Assembly: GCF_001517585.1 (NCBI RefSeq)
Contig: NZ_FBYC01000004.1
Span: 868,001-932,000 of the forward strand
Length of the DNA: 64,000 nucleotides
Direction: 5' to 3'
From: Roseibaca calidilacus
GTDB lineage: Bacteria > Pseudomonadota > Alphaproteobacteria > Rhodobacterales > Rhodobacteraceae
The notes under the pieces are model-generated. The model saw only the letters and a list, made by a program, of their open reading frames with translations. It was not told the DNA's origin and made no database searches. The position numbers were made by a program, and so were the translations under genes. Shown piece after piece: positions 43,108-53,923 of the stretch (position 1 is its first letter; each line of letters opens with the position of its first letter).

Positions 43108-44142
43108 ATGTTCATCCGGTCCAATCTCGCAGAGGCAATCGGCAACACCCCCCTGATCCGGCTTAACAAGGTCAGCGAAGCCACCGGCTGCACCATTTTG
43201 GGCAAGGCCGAATTCCTGAACCCCGGCCAGTCCGTCAAGGACCGCGCGGCGCTTTACATCATCCGCGACGCGGTTGCGCGCGGCGATCTGAAACCGGGCG
43301 GCACCATTGTAGAGGGGACGGCGGGCAATACCGGCATTGGCCTTGCGCTGGTCGGCGCGTCGATGGGGTTTCGCACCGTCATCGTCATTCCCGAAACCCA
43401 AAGCCAAGAAAAGAAAGACATGCTGCGGCTGGCCGGTGCGCATCTGGTAGAGGTGCCTGCCGTGCCCTATAAGAACCCGAATAACTACGTTAAATATTCC
43501 GGGCGTCTGGCGGCAGAACTGGCCAAGACCGAAGCCAATGGCGCGATCTGGGCCAACCAGTTCGACAACACGGCCAACCGCCAAGCGCATATCGAAACGA
43601 CCGCGCCCGAAATCTGGGCGCAGACCGATGGCAAGGTCGATGGCTTTATCTGCGCCGTCGGCTCTGGGGGCACGCTGGCCGGTGTTGGCGCGGCCTTGCA
43701 GCCCAAGGGGGTCAAGGTCGGGCTTGCCGACCCGGCGGGTGCCGGGCTGTTCAAACTGTATACCGGGCAGGACAACCCCGGAGATTCGATTACCGAAGGC
43801 ATCGGGCAGGGGCGGATCACCGCCAATCTGGAAGGATTCACCCCAGATTTCAGCACCCGCATTCCCGATGAAGAGGCGCTGCCCTATGTCTTTGATTTAC
43901 TTGCCGAAGAGGGTCTGTGCCTTGGTGGATCTTCTGGTGTGAATATCGCCGGGGCGGTGCATATGGCCCGTGATATGGGGCCGGGCCATACCATCGTAAC
44001 GATCTTGTGCGATTACGGCACGCGTTATCAGTCCAAACTGTATAACCCGGCCTTCCTGCGCTCCAAGGGGTTGCCGGTGCCCGCGTGGCTTGACCGGGAC
44101 GCGCCCGATCTGCCCGATGTTTACTCCAAGGATACTGACTGA
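43108..44142 (+). CDS. cysK: Cysteine synthase A (O-acetylserine sulfhydrylase)
   Basis: This PLP enzyme makes L-cysteine from O-acetylserine and sulfide. It begins FIRSNLAEAIGNTPLIRLN. The PLP lysine is Lys44 in PGQSVKDRAALY, followed by the TAGNTGIGLAL substrate loop and the phosphate-binding VGSGGTLAGVG. The length of 344 residues is a little above E. coli CysK (323), mainly from a C-terminal extension ending VYSKDTD. The start at 43108 has a TTGGAG ribosome-binding site. The next gene begins 3 bp after the stop. Confidence 0.94.
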   Translation: MFIRSNLAEAIGNTPLIRLNKVSEATGCTILGKAEFLNPGQSVKDRAALYIIRDAVARGDLKPGGTIVEGTAGNTGIGLALVGASMGFRTVIVIPETQSQEKKDMLRLAGAHLVEVPAVPYKNPNNYVKYSGRLAAELAKTEANGAIWANQFDNTANRQAHIETTAPEIWAQTDGKVDGFICAVGSGGTLAGVGAALQPKGVKVGLADPAGAGLFKLYTGQDNPGDSITEGIGQGRITANLEGFTPDFSTRIPDEEALPYVFDLLAEEGLCLGGSSGVNIAGAVHMARDMGPGHTIVTILCDYGTRYQSKLYNPAFLRSKGLPVPAWLDRDAPDLPDVYSKDTD

Positions 44143-44145
44143 CTC

Positions 44146-46626
44146 ATGCACTTTCTTCACATCGTTCTGACCTATCTGCTGCTGGGTTTGCTTCCGGTTG
44201 CGGCAAGCGCGCAAACAGCCCCCGAGCTGGAACCGAGCGCCGCGCCTGTGGCCCAGCAGCCCGACTATGCGGCCTGGAACACGCGCGCAGACGCGATCGA
44301 AGCCGAGCTGGAGCGGCCCGATGTCACGGTCGAGCGGCTGGAAGCGCTGCGCGCTGAACTGGTCGCGTTCCGCGCCCAGTTTCAAGAGGGGCGCAATGTC
44401 AACGAACCGCGTATTGAAAGCCTGCGTGCGCAGATAGATGCTTTGGGGCCAGCCCCAGAAGACCCCTCATCCGAAGCCGCCGACATCTCGGAACGGCGCG
44501 CGGCACTTGCGGCGGAACTGGCCACCGTGCAAGCCCCGCGCGCGGCTGCGCAAGAGGCGTTCAGCCGGGCCGACGCGCTTGTCCGGCGTGTTGACACGTC
44601 AATGCGGGCGCGGCAGGCCGATGTGCTGCTGGCGGTCGAACCCTACCCGTGGAACCCGGCCAACTGGATTCCGGCCGTGACAAGCGTTGTCGACTCCTCG
44701 GCCCTTGTGGCGCAAGAGTTCAACAATACGCTTGGCAGCACATTGCGTATGCGGCAATTGCGCGAAAACCTGCCAGTGATCGGAGGCTTGCTGATTTTCG
44801 GCGCGTTCATTTTGCTGCGGGGCAGAGCAGGCATTGAACGTCTGGTTTTGGCCATGCGCAGCGGCACGGTCGGCGCAAAAGTGCTGGGCAATTCGCCCAA
44901 AAGCCAACGACTGCTGGGCCTATTGCTATCCTTTAGCCAAGTGATCGTCCCAAGCCTTGCCGTGATGGCGCTGTATTTTGCCGCCGTGTCCAGCAGCTTG
45001 CTCGGCGAGCGCGGCAGCGCGATCGCGGAATCCATCGCCGGTTTGGGCATTATCTACTTTATCGCGCGCTGGATCGGGCTGTGGCTGTTTCCATCTTCGG
45101 GCAGCTTATACTCTCCGCTGCTGCTGACCGATGGGCAGCGCACCCAAGGCCGCGTTCTGGTAAACCTGTTGGGCCTATTCAGCGGCCTGTATGAGGTCGC
45201 ATTGGCCGCATTGGGCAATGAACGCGCCCCCGCCGCGGCCGTGTCTGTCATTGCCTTTCCGCTGATTGTGCTGACCGCGATTGCCTTGTTCCGACTTGGG
45301 CAATTGTTCATCCAACACGCCAAGGCCAATGCGGTATCGGGGCAGGATACTGCCTTCAAGGACCGTGCCATCGGGCTTGTGGGGCGCGCGCTTTTGGCTG
45401 TTGCGCTTCTGGCGCCGACCCTTGCGGCGCTTGGCTATCGCAACGCGGCAGAGGCGCTGCTTTACCCGTCCATTGCATCTGTGGCGTTGTTTGCGGTGCT
45501 GCTGCTGTTCCTGCGCCTGATAGAGGATATCTACGATCTGGCCACAAAGCGAACTGACGATTCACCCGAACCGTTGGTGCCGGCATTGCTGGGCTTTGTT
45601 CTGGCAATCGGGTCTTTGCCGCTATTCGCGCTGATCTGGGGTGTTCGGGGAACCGAAATCTCAGAATTCTTCGCGTTGTTGCTGCAAGGCTTCCAGATTG
45701 GAGAAACCCGGATCGCACCCAGTGCGCTGTTGGTGCTGATCGTGGTTTTCGCAATCGGCTATTACATCACACGGCTGCTGCAAGGGGCGCTTGGCACCAC
45801 GGTCCTGCCGAAAACTCGAATCGACAAGGGCGGGCAGAAGGCCATCATCTCTGGCACCGGCTATATCGGTATCTTTGTGGCCGCGCTGGTGGCCATTTCG
45901 ACCGCCGGGATTGACCTGTCAGGGCTGGCCATCGTGGCAGGTGCCTTGTCGGTCGGCATTGGCTTTGGCTTGCAGAATATCGTGTCGAACTTCATCTCGG
46001 GGGTGATCTTGCTGATAGAGCGCCCGATCGCCGAAGGCGACTGGATCGAGGTGGGGACCACGATGGGGACCGTGCGCTCTATCTCTGTGCGCTCGACCAC
46101 GATCGAGACCTTTGACCGAACCGATGTGATCGTGCCCAATACCGACCTGATTGCCGGGTCTGTGACCAACTGGACGCGCTACAACATGACCGGGCGGATT
46201 ATCGTGCCGGTGGGCGTGGCCTATGGCAGCGATACGCGCCGCGTGCAGCAGATCTTGCAGGAAATCGGCGATGCGCAACCCTTGGCGCTGCTGGACCCTG
46301 CGCCCAGCGTGATCTTTGCAGATTTCGGTGCCGATGCGTTGATGTTCGAACTGCGCATGGTGCTGAGCGATGTCAGCCTTGGCCTGTCGGTGCGCACCGA
46401 AATCCGCCACCAGATCGCAGAGCGCTTTGCGCAAGAAGGGATAGAGATGCCGTTCTCGCAGCGCGATATTTGGTTGCGCAACCCCGAAGTGCTGCGTCCG
46501 GATCATCAGCCAGAACCCAAGGACGTGCCGCGCAGCGATGGTGCCCAAAAGGTCGCCATTCTGCGCCGTGACGAAATCGTCAATGACGGGTCGGATGGCG
46601 GCACAGGAGAGGGTGACGGGCGCTGA
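44146..46626 (+). CDS. Mechanosensitive ion channel with DUF3772 domain
   Basis: An 826-residue membrane protein. The signal peptide (residues 1-23, ending ASAQ) leads into a long periplasmic helical region with Ala/Glu heptads (about 30-180) that includes a DUF3772-type domain. Several membrane spans follow (about 210-540), and the MscS module (about 560-760) has the pore-lining and beta sequence GLAIVAGALSVGIGFGLQNI and GDWIEVGTTMGTV. It should open under membrane tension to release solutes on osmotic downshift. It starts 3 bp after cysK, so the two may share a transcript. Convergent with the rhomboid gene. Confidence 0.9.
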   Translation: MHFLHIVLTYLLLGLLPVAASAQTAPELEPSAAPVAQQPDYAAWNTRADAIEAELERPDVTVERLEALRAELVAFRAQFQEGRNVNEPRIESLRAQIDALGPAPEDPSSEAADISERRAALAAELATVQAPRAAAQEAFSRADALVRRVDTSMRARQADVLLAVEPYPWNPANWIPAVTSVVDSSALVAQEFNNTLGSTLRMRQLRENLPVIGGLLIFGAFILLRGRAGIERLVLAMRSGTVGAKVLGNSPKSQRLLGLLLSFSQVIVPSLAVMALYFAAVSSSLLGERGSAIAESIAGLGIIYFIARWIGLWLFPSSGSLYSPLLLTDGQRTQGRVLVNLLGLFSGLYEVALAALGNERAPAAAVSVIAFPLIVLTAIALFRLGQLFIQHAKANAVSGQDTAFKDRAIGLVGRALLAVALLAPTLAALGYRNAAEALLYPSIASVALFAVLLLFLRLIEDIYDLATKRTDDSPEPLVPALLGFVLAIGSLPLFALIWGVRGTEISEFFALLLQGFQIGETRIAPSALLVLIVVFAIGYYITRLLQGALGTTVLPKTRIDKGGQKAIISGTGYIGIFVAALVAISTAGIDLSGLAIVAGALSVGIGFGLQNIVSNFISGVILLIERPIAEGDWIEVGTTMGTVRSISVRSTTIETFDRTDVIVPNTDLIAGSVTNWTRYNMTGRIIVPVGVAYGSDTRRVQQILQEIGDAQPLALLDPAPSVIFADFGADALMFELRMVLSDVSLGLSVRTEIRHQIAERFAQEGIEMPFSQRDIWLRNPEVLRPDHQPEPKDVPRSDGAQKVAILRRDEIVNDGSDGGTGEGDGR

Positions 46627-46629
46627 ACC

Positions 46630-47388
46630 TTACCGCAACCACGGGTTCCGGCGGCGACCTGCTGCTGGAATATCGGTTCTGACAAAACGATACTGCGCCT
46701 CGGGGTGGGGCGGGTGGCCATGGGTGCGCGTCCAAAGCGCGCGCCCGCCACGGCGCAGCCAAAGCGGCAGCGCAAATACCACGCCCGCCACGAACCCGCC
46801 GATATGCGCCCAATAGGCGACCCCATCATCCGAGGGGCCAAGCCCGGCGAAGACCTGCATCCCGAACCAGCCGCCCAGCACCAACCACGCGGGGATCGGG
46901 ATAATGCGGAAATAAACCAGCAAGAACAACAGCATATCGACCCGCGCGCGGGGGTAGAACAGCAGGTATCCCCCCAGCACGCCAGCAATAGCGCCAGAAG
47001 CGCCAACCATTGGGATATACGATTGCGGCTCTGACAGGTATTGCGCAAGCCCGGCGGCCACGCCGCACGCCAGATAAAACCCCAAGAAGCGCAGGTGGCC
47101 CCATTCTTCTTCCATGTTGTCGCCATAGACCCACAGGAACAACATGTTGAAGGCCAGATGCAGGATCCCGCCATGCAGGAATTGATGCGTCAGCAAGGTT
47201 TCGAAACTGAAACCTGCGCCAAGCGCCGCGGGCACCATGCCCCATGTCATGAAAAAGCGCATCAGCGCGGTGTCATTGGCGAACAGGCCATAATAGCTGA
47301 TAAAAATCAGGATATTGGCCGCCAGAAGCGCGTAGGTCACATAGGGGCGTTTGCCCGAAGGGTTATGGTCCCGCATCGGGATCAGCAT
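46630..47388 (-). CDS. Rhomboid-family intramembrane serine protease
   Basis: A 252-residue membrane protein with about six spans. It has the rhomboid active site: the HxxxN region HGGILHLAFN (residues 72-81), nucleophile Ser131 in GASGAIAG, and His195 in YWAHIGGF. It cleaves membrane-spanning substrates; the natural target is unknown. The start is best at 47388 (MLIPMRDHNPSGKRP), near a GGTGAAAAC stretch; longer frames would begin with arginine/proline-rich residues. It is convergent with the channel gene with a gap of only 3 bp. Confidence 0.88.
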   Translation of the reverse strand: MLIPMRDHNPSGKRPYVTYALLAANILIFISYYGLFANDTALMRFFMTWGMVPAALGAGFSFETLLTHQFLHGGILHLAFNMLFLWVYGDNMEEEWGHLRFLGFYLACGVAAGLAQYLSEPQSYIPMVGASGAIAGVLGGYLLFYPRARVDMLLFLLVYFRIIPIPAWLVLGGWFGMQVFAGLGPSDDGVAYWAHIGGFVAGVVFALPLWLRRGGRALWTRTHGHPPHPEAQYRFVRTDIPAAGRRRNPWLR

Positions 47389-47452
47389 GTTTTCACCGGA
47401 TGCAACCCAAAGGCCCGGCCCGCGCGGGCATTGCACGCGGGCCAGAGCATGG

Positions 47453-49771
47453 TCAGTCTGCTGTCAGAAGCGGCGGCTTGTTGCCGGTGATGCGCTTGGC
47501 GTCGGGGCCGTCCATGTCCAGCACCAGTTTGCCGTCGCGCAGGCGCACATGCACAACACCGCCCTTGGCCAATTTGCCGAACAGCAATTCTTCGGCCAGC
47601 GGTTTCTTGATGTGTTCCTGAATCACACGGCCCAGCGGGCGTGCGCCCATCTTGTCATCATAGCCCTGCTCGCCCAGCCAATGCGCGGCCTCTTCCGTCA
47701 GGTCGATGGTGACGTTGCGGTCCAGAAGCTGCGCTTCAAGTTGCAGAACGAATTTCTCGACCACCTGCATGATGATGCCGCGCCCCAGCGGGGCAAAGCT
47801 GATGACCGCATCCAGACGGTTGCGGAATTCGGGCGTGAACGTGCGTTCAATCGCGGCGGTATCTTCGCCCTCGCGCCGGTCGCGGCCAAAGCCGATGGCG
47901 GCTTTCGCCTGCTCTGCCGCACCTGCGTTAGAGGTCATGATCAGGATCACGTTGCGGAAATTGACCGTGCGACCGTTATGGTCGGTCAATTGCCCATGGT
48001 CCATGACCTGAAGCAGGATGTTGTACACATCGGGATGCGCTTTTTCGATCTCATCCAGCAGCAGCACGCAATGTGGATGCTGGTCAACACCGTCGGTCAG
48101 CAAGCCACCTTGGTCGAAACCGACATAGCCCGGAGGCGCACCGATCAGGCGCGAGACCGCGTGTTTCTCCATATATTCGGACATGTCGAAACGGAGCAAT
48201 TCCACGCCCAGAATATCGGCCAGTTGTTTGGCAACCTCTGTTTTGCCCACGCCGGTCGGGCCTGCGAACAGGTAGTTCCCGATGGGTTTCTCGGGCTCCC
48301 GCAGGCCCGCGCGCGACAGTTTGATGGCCGATGCCAGCGCGTCGATGGCGGGGTCTTGCCCGAACACCACCCGCTTGAGCGAGCGTTCCAGATCGCGCAG
48401 CACTTCTGCATCGTCTTTCGACACGCTCTTCGGCGGAATGCGGGCAATCTTGGCGACCACGGCTTCAATCTCTTTCGGAGAGATGGTTTTGCGGCGCTTG
48501 GATTCGGCCAGCAAATGCTGGGCGGCACCGGCCTCGTCAATCACGTCGATTGCCTTGTCGGGCAGTTTGCGGTCGTTGATATACCGCGCCGACAGTTCCA
48601 CCGCCGTCTTGATCGCGTCATTCGTGTAGCGAATGTCGTGATGCGCTTCGAAATGCGGCTTTAGCCCCATCAAGATCTTGATCGTGTCTTCCACCGTCGG
48701 TTCATTCACGTCAATCTTCTGGAACCGGCGCGACAAGGCGCGGTCTTTTTCGAAGTGCTGGCGGAATTCCTTGTAGGTGGTCGAGCCCATGCACCGCAGT
48801 TTGCCGCCTTGTAGCGCGGGTTTCAGCAGGTTGGATGCATCCATCGCGCCGCCAGATGTGGCACCGGCACCGATTACGGTGTGGATCTCGTCAATGAACA
48901 GCACGGCGTCGGGGTGGTCCTCCAACTCTTGCACGACAGCTTTCAGGCGTTCTTCGAAATCGCCCCGGTAGCGGGTTCCGGCCAGCAGCGCGCCCATGTC
49001 GAGCGAGAAAATGGTCGAGCCGGACAGAACGTCCGGGGTTTCCCCTTCGACAATCTTCTTGGCCAGCCCTTCGGCAATCGCGGTTTTGCCCACGCCCGGA
49101 TCACCCACCAAAAGCGGGTTGTTCTTGCGGCGGCGGCACAGAACCTGAATGCAGCGCTCCACCTCAGAGGCGCGCCCGATCAGCGGGTCCACATCGCCCG
49201 CGCGGGCCTTCTTGTTTAAGTCCACGCAATATTTGCCCAGCGCGGTTTCCTTGGATTTCTCCTCGGATTTGGTTTGTTCGGCCTGTTCTTCATCGGCACC
49301 GGTCACGGGCCGCTCTTCGCTGAACTGGCTGTTCTTGGCCACGCCATGCGCAATGAAATTGACCGCATCATAGCGGGTCATATCCTGCTCTTGCAGGAAA
49401 TAGGCGGCGTTGGATTCGCGTTCTGCAAAGATCGCGACCAGCACATTCGCGCCCGTCACCTCGTTGCGGCCAGAGCTTTGCACATGGATCGCGGCGCGCT
49501 GGATCACGCGCTGGAAGGCCGCGGTCGGCACGGCTTCGGACCCTTCGATATCGGTGACAAGCGAGGCGAGCTCTTCCTCGATGAATTCGAGCAAGGTGCT
49601 GCGCAACGTGTCAAGATCGACATTGCAGGCCTGCATAACGCGGTTGGCATCCGGCTCGTCTATCAGTGACAAGAGCAGATGTTCCAGCGTTGCGAATTCG
49701 TGCCGCCGGGCATTGGCCAAGGCCAGGGCCCCGTGGATGGATTGCTCCAGAGTGGTTGAGAATGATGGCAC
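47453..49771 (-). CDS. clpA: ATP-dependent Clp protease ATP-binding subunit ClpA
   Basis: ClpA unfolds proteins for ClpP, including N-end-rule substrates. The N-domain (residues about 1-140) begins [20 protein letters not shown]. The first AAA module has [15 protein letters not shown] and the second [16 protein letters not shown], with Walker B and sensor motifs ([22 protein letters not shown]). The length of 772 residues is typical. The start codon is a GTG at 49771, chosen because a strong AGGAG site lies 8 bp upstream and the N-terminus then matches the family. An upstream in-frame ATG lacks this. The usual adaptor gene clpS is not adjacent here. Confidence 0.96.
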   Translation of the reverse strand: MPSFSTTLEQSIHGALALANARRHEFATLEHLLLSLIDEPDANRVMQACNVDLDTLRSTLLEFIEEELASLVTDIEGSEAVPTAAFQRVIQRAAIHVQSSGRNEVTGANVLVAIFAERESNAAYFLQEQDMTRYDAVNFIAHGVAKNSQFSEERPVTGADEEQAEQTKSEEKSKETALGKYCVDLNKKARAGDVDPLIGRASEVERCIQVLCRRRKNNPLLVGDPGVGKTAIAEGLAKKIVEGETPDVLSGSTIFSLDMGALLAGTRYRGDFEERLKAVVQELEDHPDAVLFIDEIHTVIGAGATSGGAMDASNLLKPALQGGKLRCMGSTTYKEFRQHFEKDRALSRRFQKIDVNEPTVEDTIKILMGLKPHFEAHHDIRYTNDAIKTAVELSARYINDRKLPDKAIDVIDEAGAAQHLLAESKRRKTISPKEIEAVVAKIARIPPKSVSKDDAEVLRDLERSLKRVVFGQDPAIDALASAIKLSRAGLREPEKPIGNYLFAGPTGVGKTEVAKQLADILGVELLRFDMSEYMEKHAVSRLIGAPPGYVGFDQGGLLTDGVDQHPHCVLLLDEIEKAHPDVYNILLQVMDHGQLTDHNGRTVNFRNVILIMTSNAGAAEQAKAAIGFGRDRREGEDTAAIERTFTPEFRNRLDAVISFAPLGRGIIMQVVEKFVLQLEAQLLDRNVTIDLTEEAAHWLGEQGYDDKMGARPLGRVIQEHIKKPLAEELLFGKLAKGGVVHVRLRDGKLVLDMDGPDAKRITGNKPPLLTAD

Positions 49772-49919
49772 GTCAGACGCTCCTGTTTCCTGGATGGCGG
49801 CGGGGAGACCCCGTAACGCCATGTTCGCCTCATAGTGTTAAACTTCGGTTTTATTCACCATCCTTCAAGTGTTTTTTTGGACAATCGCCGTCACGGAACG
49901 GTTCCACGCCCAAATAACG

Positions 49920-50687
49920 TCAGAAACGGTCCTTGCGGGCGCGCAATTCGGCAAAGCATTCGCCATCCGTTGCCCCGGCCATGCCAAGGGCGGCTTTCAG
50001 GCTAGGGTCTGCGGCGCGCAAAAACGGGTTGGTGGCCTTTTCCTCTGCCAATGTTGCAATGGCCATGGGCGCGGCTTCGCGGCGCATGTCATCAAAGCGC
50101 GCGATGCGCACGGCAAGCGCCGGGTTGGCGCCATCCACGCTTAGCGCAAAGGCCGCGTTGCCCGACAGGTAGTCATGCCCCGAACAGATGCGCGTAAGCT
50201 CTGGCAGGGCCATGAGCTTGGTCAAGCTGTGCCACATCTGCGCGGGCGTGCCTTCGAACAGCCGACCGCAGCCCAGCGCCATTAGGCTATCTGCGGTAAA
50301 GGCAAGCTGGCTGTCGGGGAAATGAAATGCGATATGGCCGTTTGTGTGGCCAGAGACATCGATCACGCGGGCCAGCTCTGTGCCGAAGGGAATCGTGTCG
50401 CCTTCTGCCAAGGCGTGGTCCAGAGGGGGCAGGCGGTGACGATCGGCCGCCGCGCCCCAAACGGTTGCCCCGGTTGCCGCGCGCAACTCTTCCACGCCGC
50501 CGATATGGTCGTGATGATGATGCGTGATAAAAATGTCGGACAGTGCCCAGCCCTTGGCCGTCAAGGCATCGTTGATGGGTGCGACCTCTGGCACATCGAC
50601 AACGCCGGTGCGCCCGCTGGCGGGGTCGTGCAGCAGATAGGCGTAATTGTCGCTTAGGCAGCGCACTGCGTGCAAGGTAAGGGGCAT
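49920..50687 (-). CDS. gloB: Hydroxyacylglutathione hydrolase (glyoxalase II)
   Basis: This zinc metallo-beta-lactamase-fold enzyme hydrolyses S-lactoylglutathione to D-lactate and glutathione, the second step of methylglyoxal detoxification. It has the metal motif THHHHDHIGG (residues about 54-63), the NGHIAFHFPD and ADSLMALGCGRLFEG region, and the C-terminal HAROM domain segment EKATNPFLRA. The length is 255 residues. The start ATG at 50687 is preceded by ACGGAAAACGCC. It is upstream of clpA on the same strand but with a 148-bp gap, and diverges from the methyltransferase. Confidence 0.94.
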   Translation of the reverse strand: MPLTLHAVRCLSDNYAYLLHDPASGRTGVVDVPEVAPINDALTAKGWALSDIFITHHHHDHIGGVEELRAATGATVWGAAADRHRLPPLDHALAEGDTIPFGTELARVIDVSGHTNGHIAFHFPDSQLAFTADSLMALGCGRLFEGTPAQMWHSLTKLMALPELTRICSGHDYLSGNAAFALSVDGANPALAVRIARFDDMRREAAPMAIATLAEEKATNPFLRAADPSLKAALGMAGATDGECFAELRARKDRF

Positions 50688-50761
50688 GGCGTTTTCCGTC
50701 ACTTGGGGTATGGTCAGTGTCAGGCTAGCGCGACAAAGCCGCGCTGCGCAACGAGGTCGGA

Positions 50762-51607
50762 ATGCACCATGACGTGATCGCCCTGCGCGACTTCTATTAC
50801 ACGACATCGCTGGGGCGGGCCGCGCAAAAGGCCTTGCGTGACCAATGCCTGACCTGCTGGCCCGATATGAGCGGCAAGGACGTGGCCGGATTCGGCTTTG
50901 CCGTGCCGCTGTTGCGCCCTTGGCTGCCAAAGGCGCGGCGCGTCATCGCGCTGATGCCCGCGCAGCAAGGCGTCATGCATTGGCCCGCAGAGGCGGCGAA
51001 CCATTCCGTTCTGACCGAGGAAACCAGTTGGCCGCTGGCCACCGATAGCATTGACCGGCTGGTCATGCTGCACGGGCTGGAAACCTGCGACCGGCCCGCC
51101 GCGCTTCTGGAAGAAGCTGCGCGCGTTTTGCGCATGGGCGGCGAGGCGCTGTTCATCCTGCCCAACCGCTCGGGCATGTGGGCGCGGCTGGATGGCACGC
51201 CTTTTGCGCTGGGGCGGCCCTATTCCTCTGGGCAGATAGCCACGCTGCTGCGTGACCACGGGTTCCAGATGCTGGACAATCGCAGTGCTCTGTTCTTCCC
51301 GCCGCGCAACACGCGGCGCTGGCTGCGATGGGCGATGTGGCTGGAACGGATCGGCCAGCGCATGGCGCGTTTGCGCGGTGGTGGCGTGCTGGTGGTGCGC
51401 GCGCGGCGGGCTGAAAGCAGCCCCGGAAACGGGCTGGCGATCAAGAACCGACGGCCCTTGCGCATTCTTGACGGGGTTGCGCAACCGGCGGGCACCCGAC
51501 CGGCTTGGCGCGAGGGTGGCACCCCAAACCACAGAGGCCGCCACGAGCGATCCGCAGCGCCCGTCTGTGGCGCGCAATTGCCCGGATTTCAGGCGCAAGT
51601 CAGATGA
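50762..51607 (+). CDS. Class I SAM-dependent methyltransferase-like protein
   Basis: A 281-residue protein whose middle part (residues about 40-170) resembles a class I methyltransferase: the glycine motif GKDVAGFGFAVPLL, SIDRLVMLHGLETC, and EEAARVLRMGGEALFILPN as the fourth-fifth strand pair. The N-terminal FYYTTSLGRAAQKALRDQ is common to a Rhodobacterales subgroup found beside gloB. The last 45 residues (RPAWREGGTPNHRGRHERSA) look atypical and could be an over-run, possibly a lost stop. The substrate is unknown. Confidence 0.75.
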   Translation: MHHDVIALRDFYYTTSLGRAAQKALRDQCLTCWPDMSGKDVAGFGFAVPLLRPWLPKARRVIALMPAQQGVMHWPAEAANHSVLTEETSWPLATDSIDRLVMLHGLETCDRPAALLEEAARVLRMGGEALFILPNRSGMWARLDGTPFALGRPYSSGQIATLLRDHGFQMLDNRSALFFPPRNTRRWLRWAMWLERIGQRMARLRGGGVLVVRARRAESSPGNGLAIKNRRPLRILDGVAQPAGTRPAWREGGTPNHRGRHERSAAPVCGAQLPGFQAQVR

Positions 51608-51802
51608 TAGCGCAAGCGCGTGGCAGATTGTCGCACCCAGGCCGCAGAATTCGACCCGGTTTGTCCATTCCGGGTGGCCTTGGCGGTTGCAGCATCACAA
51701 GCGCTCTGCTAAACCCGCGCCGATTTCACATGCCGTGACAGCGTTCACTCTTGGCAGCAGGCCAAGGCGCATGACGCGGTGCAACCAGATGGAAGGGTGG
51801 AC

Positions 51803-52363
51803 GTGTCCGAACCAGCTTCGATCTCCTCCGGCATTGCCAAGCGCTATGCCACAGCCATTTTCGAGCTGTCGAAGGAATCCAAGGCGCTGAATGCGCTGGA
51901 AAAAGATGTTGACGCGTTGAAAGACGCGCTGGCAGACAGCGCCGAGTTGCGCAATCTGATCTCCTCCCCTGTTTACAGTCGTGACGATGTTTCCGCCGCA
52001 ATTGGTGCGGTCGCGGCCAAAATGGGTCTGTCGCAGCCGGTTGCCGGTGGTCTGGGGCTGATGGCATCCAAGCGGCGCATGTTCGCATTGCCGCAGGTTC
52101 TGGCCGCGCTGCGTGCCATGATCGCGGATGAAAAAGGCGAAGTGACCGCAACTGTCACCTCTGCCAAGCCCTTGTCCAAGGCGCAGGAAGCCGAACTTGT
52201 GTCGGCGCTGAAAGCGCGCGTCGGCAAGGAGATCAAACTCGAAACATCCGTCGATGAAACGCTCATCGGCGGTCTTGTCATTAAGGTGGGCTCGCAAATG
52301 ATCGACACGTCGATCCGCGCGCAGCTCTTGGCCCTCAAGAACAGCATGAAAGAGGTCGGATAA
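51803..52363 (+). CDS. atpH: ATP synthase F1 delta subunit
   Basis: The delta subunit links the F1 catalytic head to the peripheral stalk. The protein has the OSCP-type helical start [20 protein letters not shown] and the C-terminal [21 protein letters not shown]. The GTG at 51803 has a strong GGAAGGG site and yields the standard SEPASIS N-terminus with 186 residues; an in-frame ATG at 51779 would add eight odd residues. It is the first gene of atpHAGDC. The atpA start codon directly follows the atpH stop. Confidence 0.95.
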   Translation: MSEPASISSGIAKRYATAIFELSKESKALNALEKDVDALKDALADSAELRNLISSPVYSRDDVSAAIGAVAAKMGLSQPVAGGLGLMASKRRMFALPQVLAALRAMIADEKGEVTATVTSAKPLSKAQEAELVSALKARVGKEIKLETSVDETLIGGLVIKVGSQMIDTSIRAQLLALKNSMKEVG

Positions 52364-53902
52364 ATGGGTATCCAAGCTGCTGAGATTTCTGCAATCCTGA
52401 AAGAGCAGATCAAGAACTTCGGTCAGGATGTCGAAGTCGCCGAAGTGGGCCGCGTGCTCTCTGTAGGCGACGGTATTGCCCGCGTGCATGGTCTGGACAA
52501 TGTTCAGGCTGGCGAGATGGTCGAATTCCCCGGCGGTGTGCGCGGCATGGCGCTGAACCTTGAAGCCGACAACGTGGGTATCGTTATTTTCGGCGATGAC
52601 CGCGGCATCAAGGAAGGCGACACAGTAAAGCGCACCAAGTCCATCGTGGACGTGCCGGTGGGCGACGAATTGCTGGGCCGCGTTGTCGATGGTCTGGGCA
52701 ACCCGATTGATGGCAAGGGCGAAATCAAGACCACCAAGCGCTCGGTCGCGGATGTGAAAGCCCCCGGCATCATCCCGCGCAAATCGGTGCACGAGCCGAT
52801 GGCAACCGGCCTGAAATCGGTGGACGCCATGATCCCGGTTGGCCGTGGCCAGCGCGAATTGATCATCGGTGACCGCCAGACGGGTAAAACCGCCGTGGCG
52901 CTGGACACGATCCTGAACCAGAAATCCTATAACGAAGCCGCTGGCGACGACGAAAGCAAAAAGCTTTACTGCGTCTATGTGGCCATCGGTCAGAAGCGGT
53001 CTACCGTGGCACAGCTGGTGAAGAAGCTGGAAGAAACCGGCGCGATCGACTATTCGATCGTGGTGGCAGCAACCGCATCCGACCCCGCGCCGATGCAGTT
53101 CTTGGCCCCTTATGCCGCGACCGCCATGGCAGAACATTTCCGCGACAATGGCCGTCACGCGCTGATCATCTACGATGACTTGTCGAAGCAGGCTGTGGCT
53201 TACCGTCAGATGTCGCTTCTGCTGCGCCGCCCGCCGGGCCGCGAAGCTTACCCGGGCGACGTGTTCTACCTGCACTCCCGCCTGCTGGAACGCTCGGCCA
53301 AGCTGAACGAAGATCACGGCGCAGGCTCGTTGACCGCGCTGCCGATCATCGAAACCCAAGGCGGCGACGTGTCGGCCTTTATTCCGACCAACGTGATCTC
53401 GATCACCGACGGCCAGATCTTCTTGGAAACCGAACTGTTCTACCAAGGTATCCGCCCGGCTGTGAACACCGGTCTGTCCGTGTCGCGCGTGGGCTCTTCG
53501 GCCCAAACCAACGCGATGAAATCGGTCGCAGGTCCGGTGAAGCTGGAACTGGCGCAGTACCGCGAAATGGCGGCCTTCGCGCAGTTCGGCTCTGACCTTG
53601 ACGCCTCGACCCAGAAACTGCTGAACCGTGGCGCGCGCCTGACCGAGCTGATGAAGCAAGGCCAGTATTCGCCCATGACCAACGCGGAAATCGTCTGCGT
53701 GATCTATGCTGGCACGCAGGGCTATCTGGACAAGATCGCCGTGAAGGACGTGGGCCGCTATGAGGCTGGCCTGCTGGCGCATCTGCGTGGCAAGCACAAG
53801 GCGCTTCTGGACGACATGACCGTCAATGACCGCAAGGTGAAGGGCGAGCTGGAAGAGAAGATCCGCGCAGCACTCGACGAATTCGCGAAAGATTTCGCCT
53901 GA
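52364..53902 (+). CDS. atpA: ATP synthase F1 alpha subunit
   Basis: The non-catalytic nucleotide-binding subunit. It has the Walker A motif [13 protein letters not shown] and the alpha-type [20 protein letters not shown], and [20 protein letters not shown] as the subunit signature. It begins with the amphipathic N-terminal helix [16 protein letters not shown]. The length of 512 residues is standard. It begins immediately after the atpH stop. Confidence 0.98.
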   Translation: MGIQAAEISAILKEQIKNFGQDVEVAEVGRVLSVGDGIARVHGLDNVQAGEMVEFPGGVRGMALNLEADNVGIVIFGDDRGIKEGDTVKRTKSIVDVPVGDELLGRVVDGLGNPIDGKGEIKTTKRSVADVKAPGIIPRKSVHEPMATGLKSVDAMIPVGRGQRELIIGDRQTGKTAVALDTILNQKSYNEAAGDDESKKLYCVYVAIGQKRSTVAQLVKKLEETGAIDYSIVVAATASDPAPMQFLAPYAATAMAEHFRDNGRHALIIYDDLSKQAVAYRQMSLLLRRPPGREAYPGDVFYLHSRLLERSAKLNEDHGAGSLTALPIIETQGGDVSAFIPTNVISITDGQIFLETELFYQGIRPAVNTGLSVSRVGSSAQTNAMKSVAGPVKLELAQYREMAAFAQFGSDLDASTQKLLNRGARLTELMKQGQYSPMTNAEIVCVIYAGTQGYLDKIAVKDVGRYEAGLLAHLRGKHKALLDDMTVNDRKVKGELEEKIRAALDEFAKDFA

Positions 53903-53923
53903 GGGCGGTGAGAGGACAAGCGT

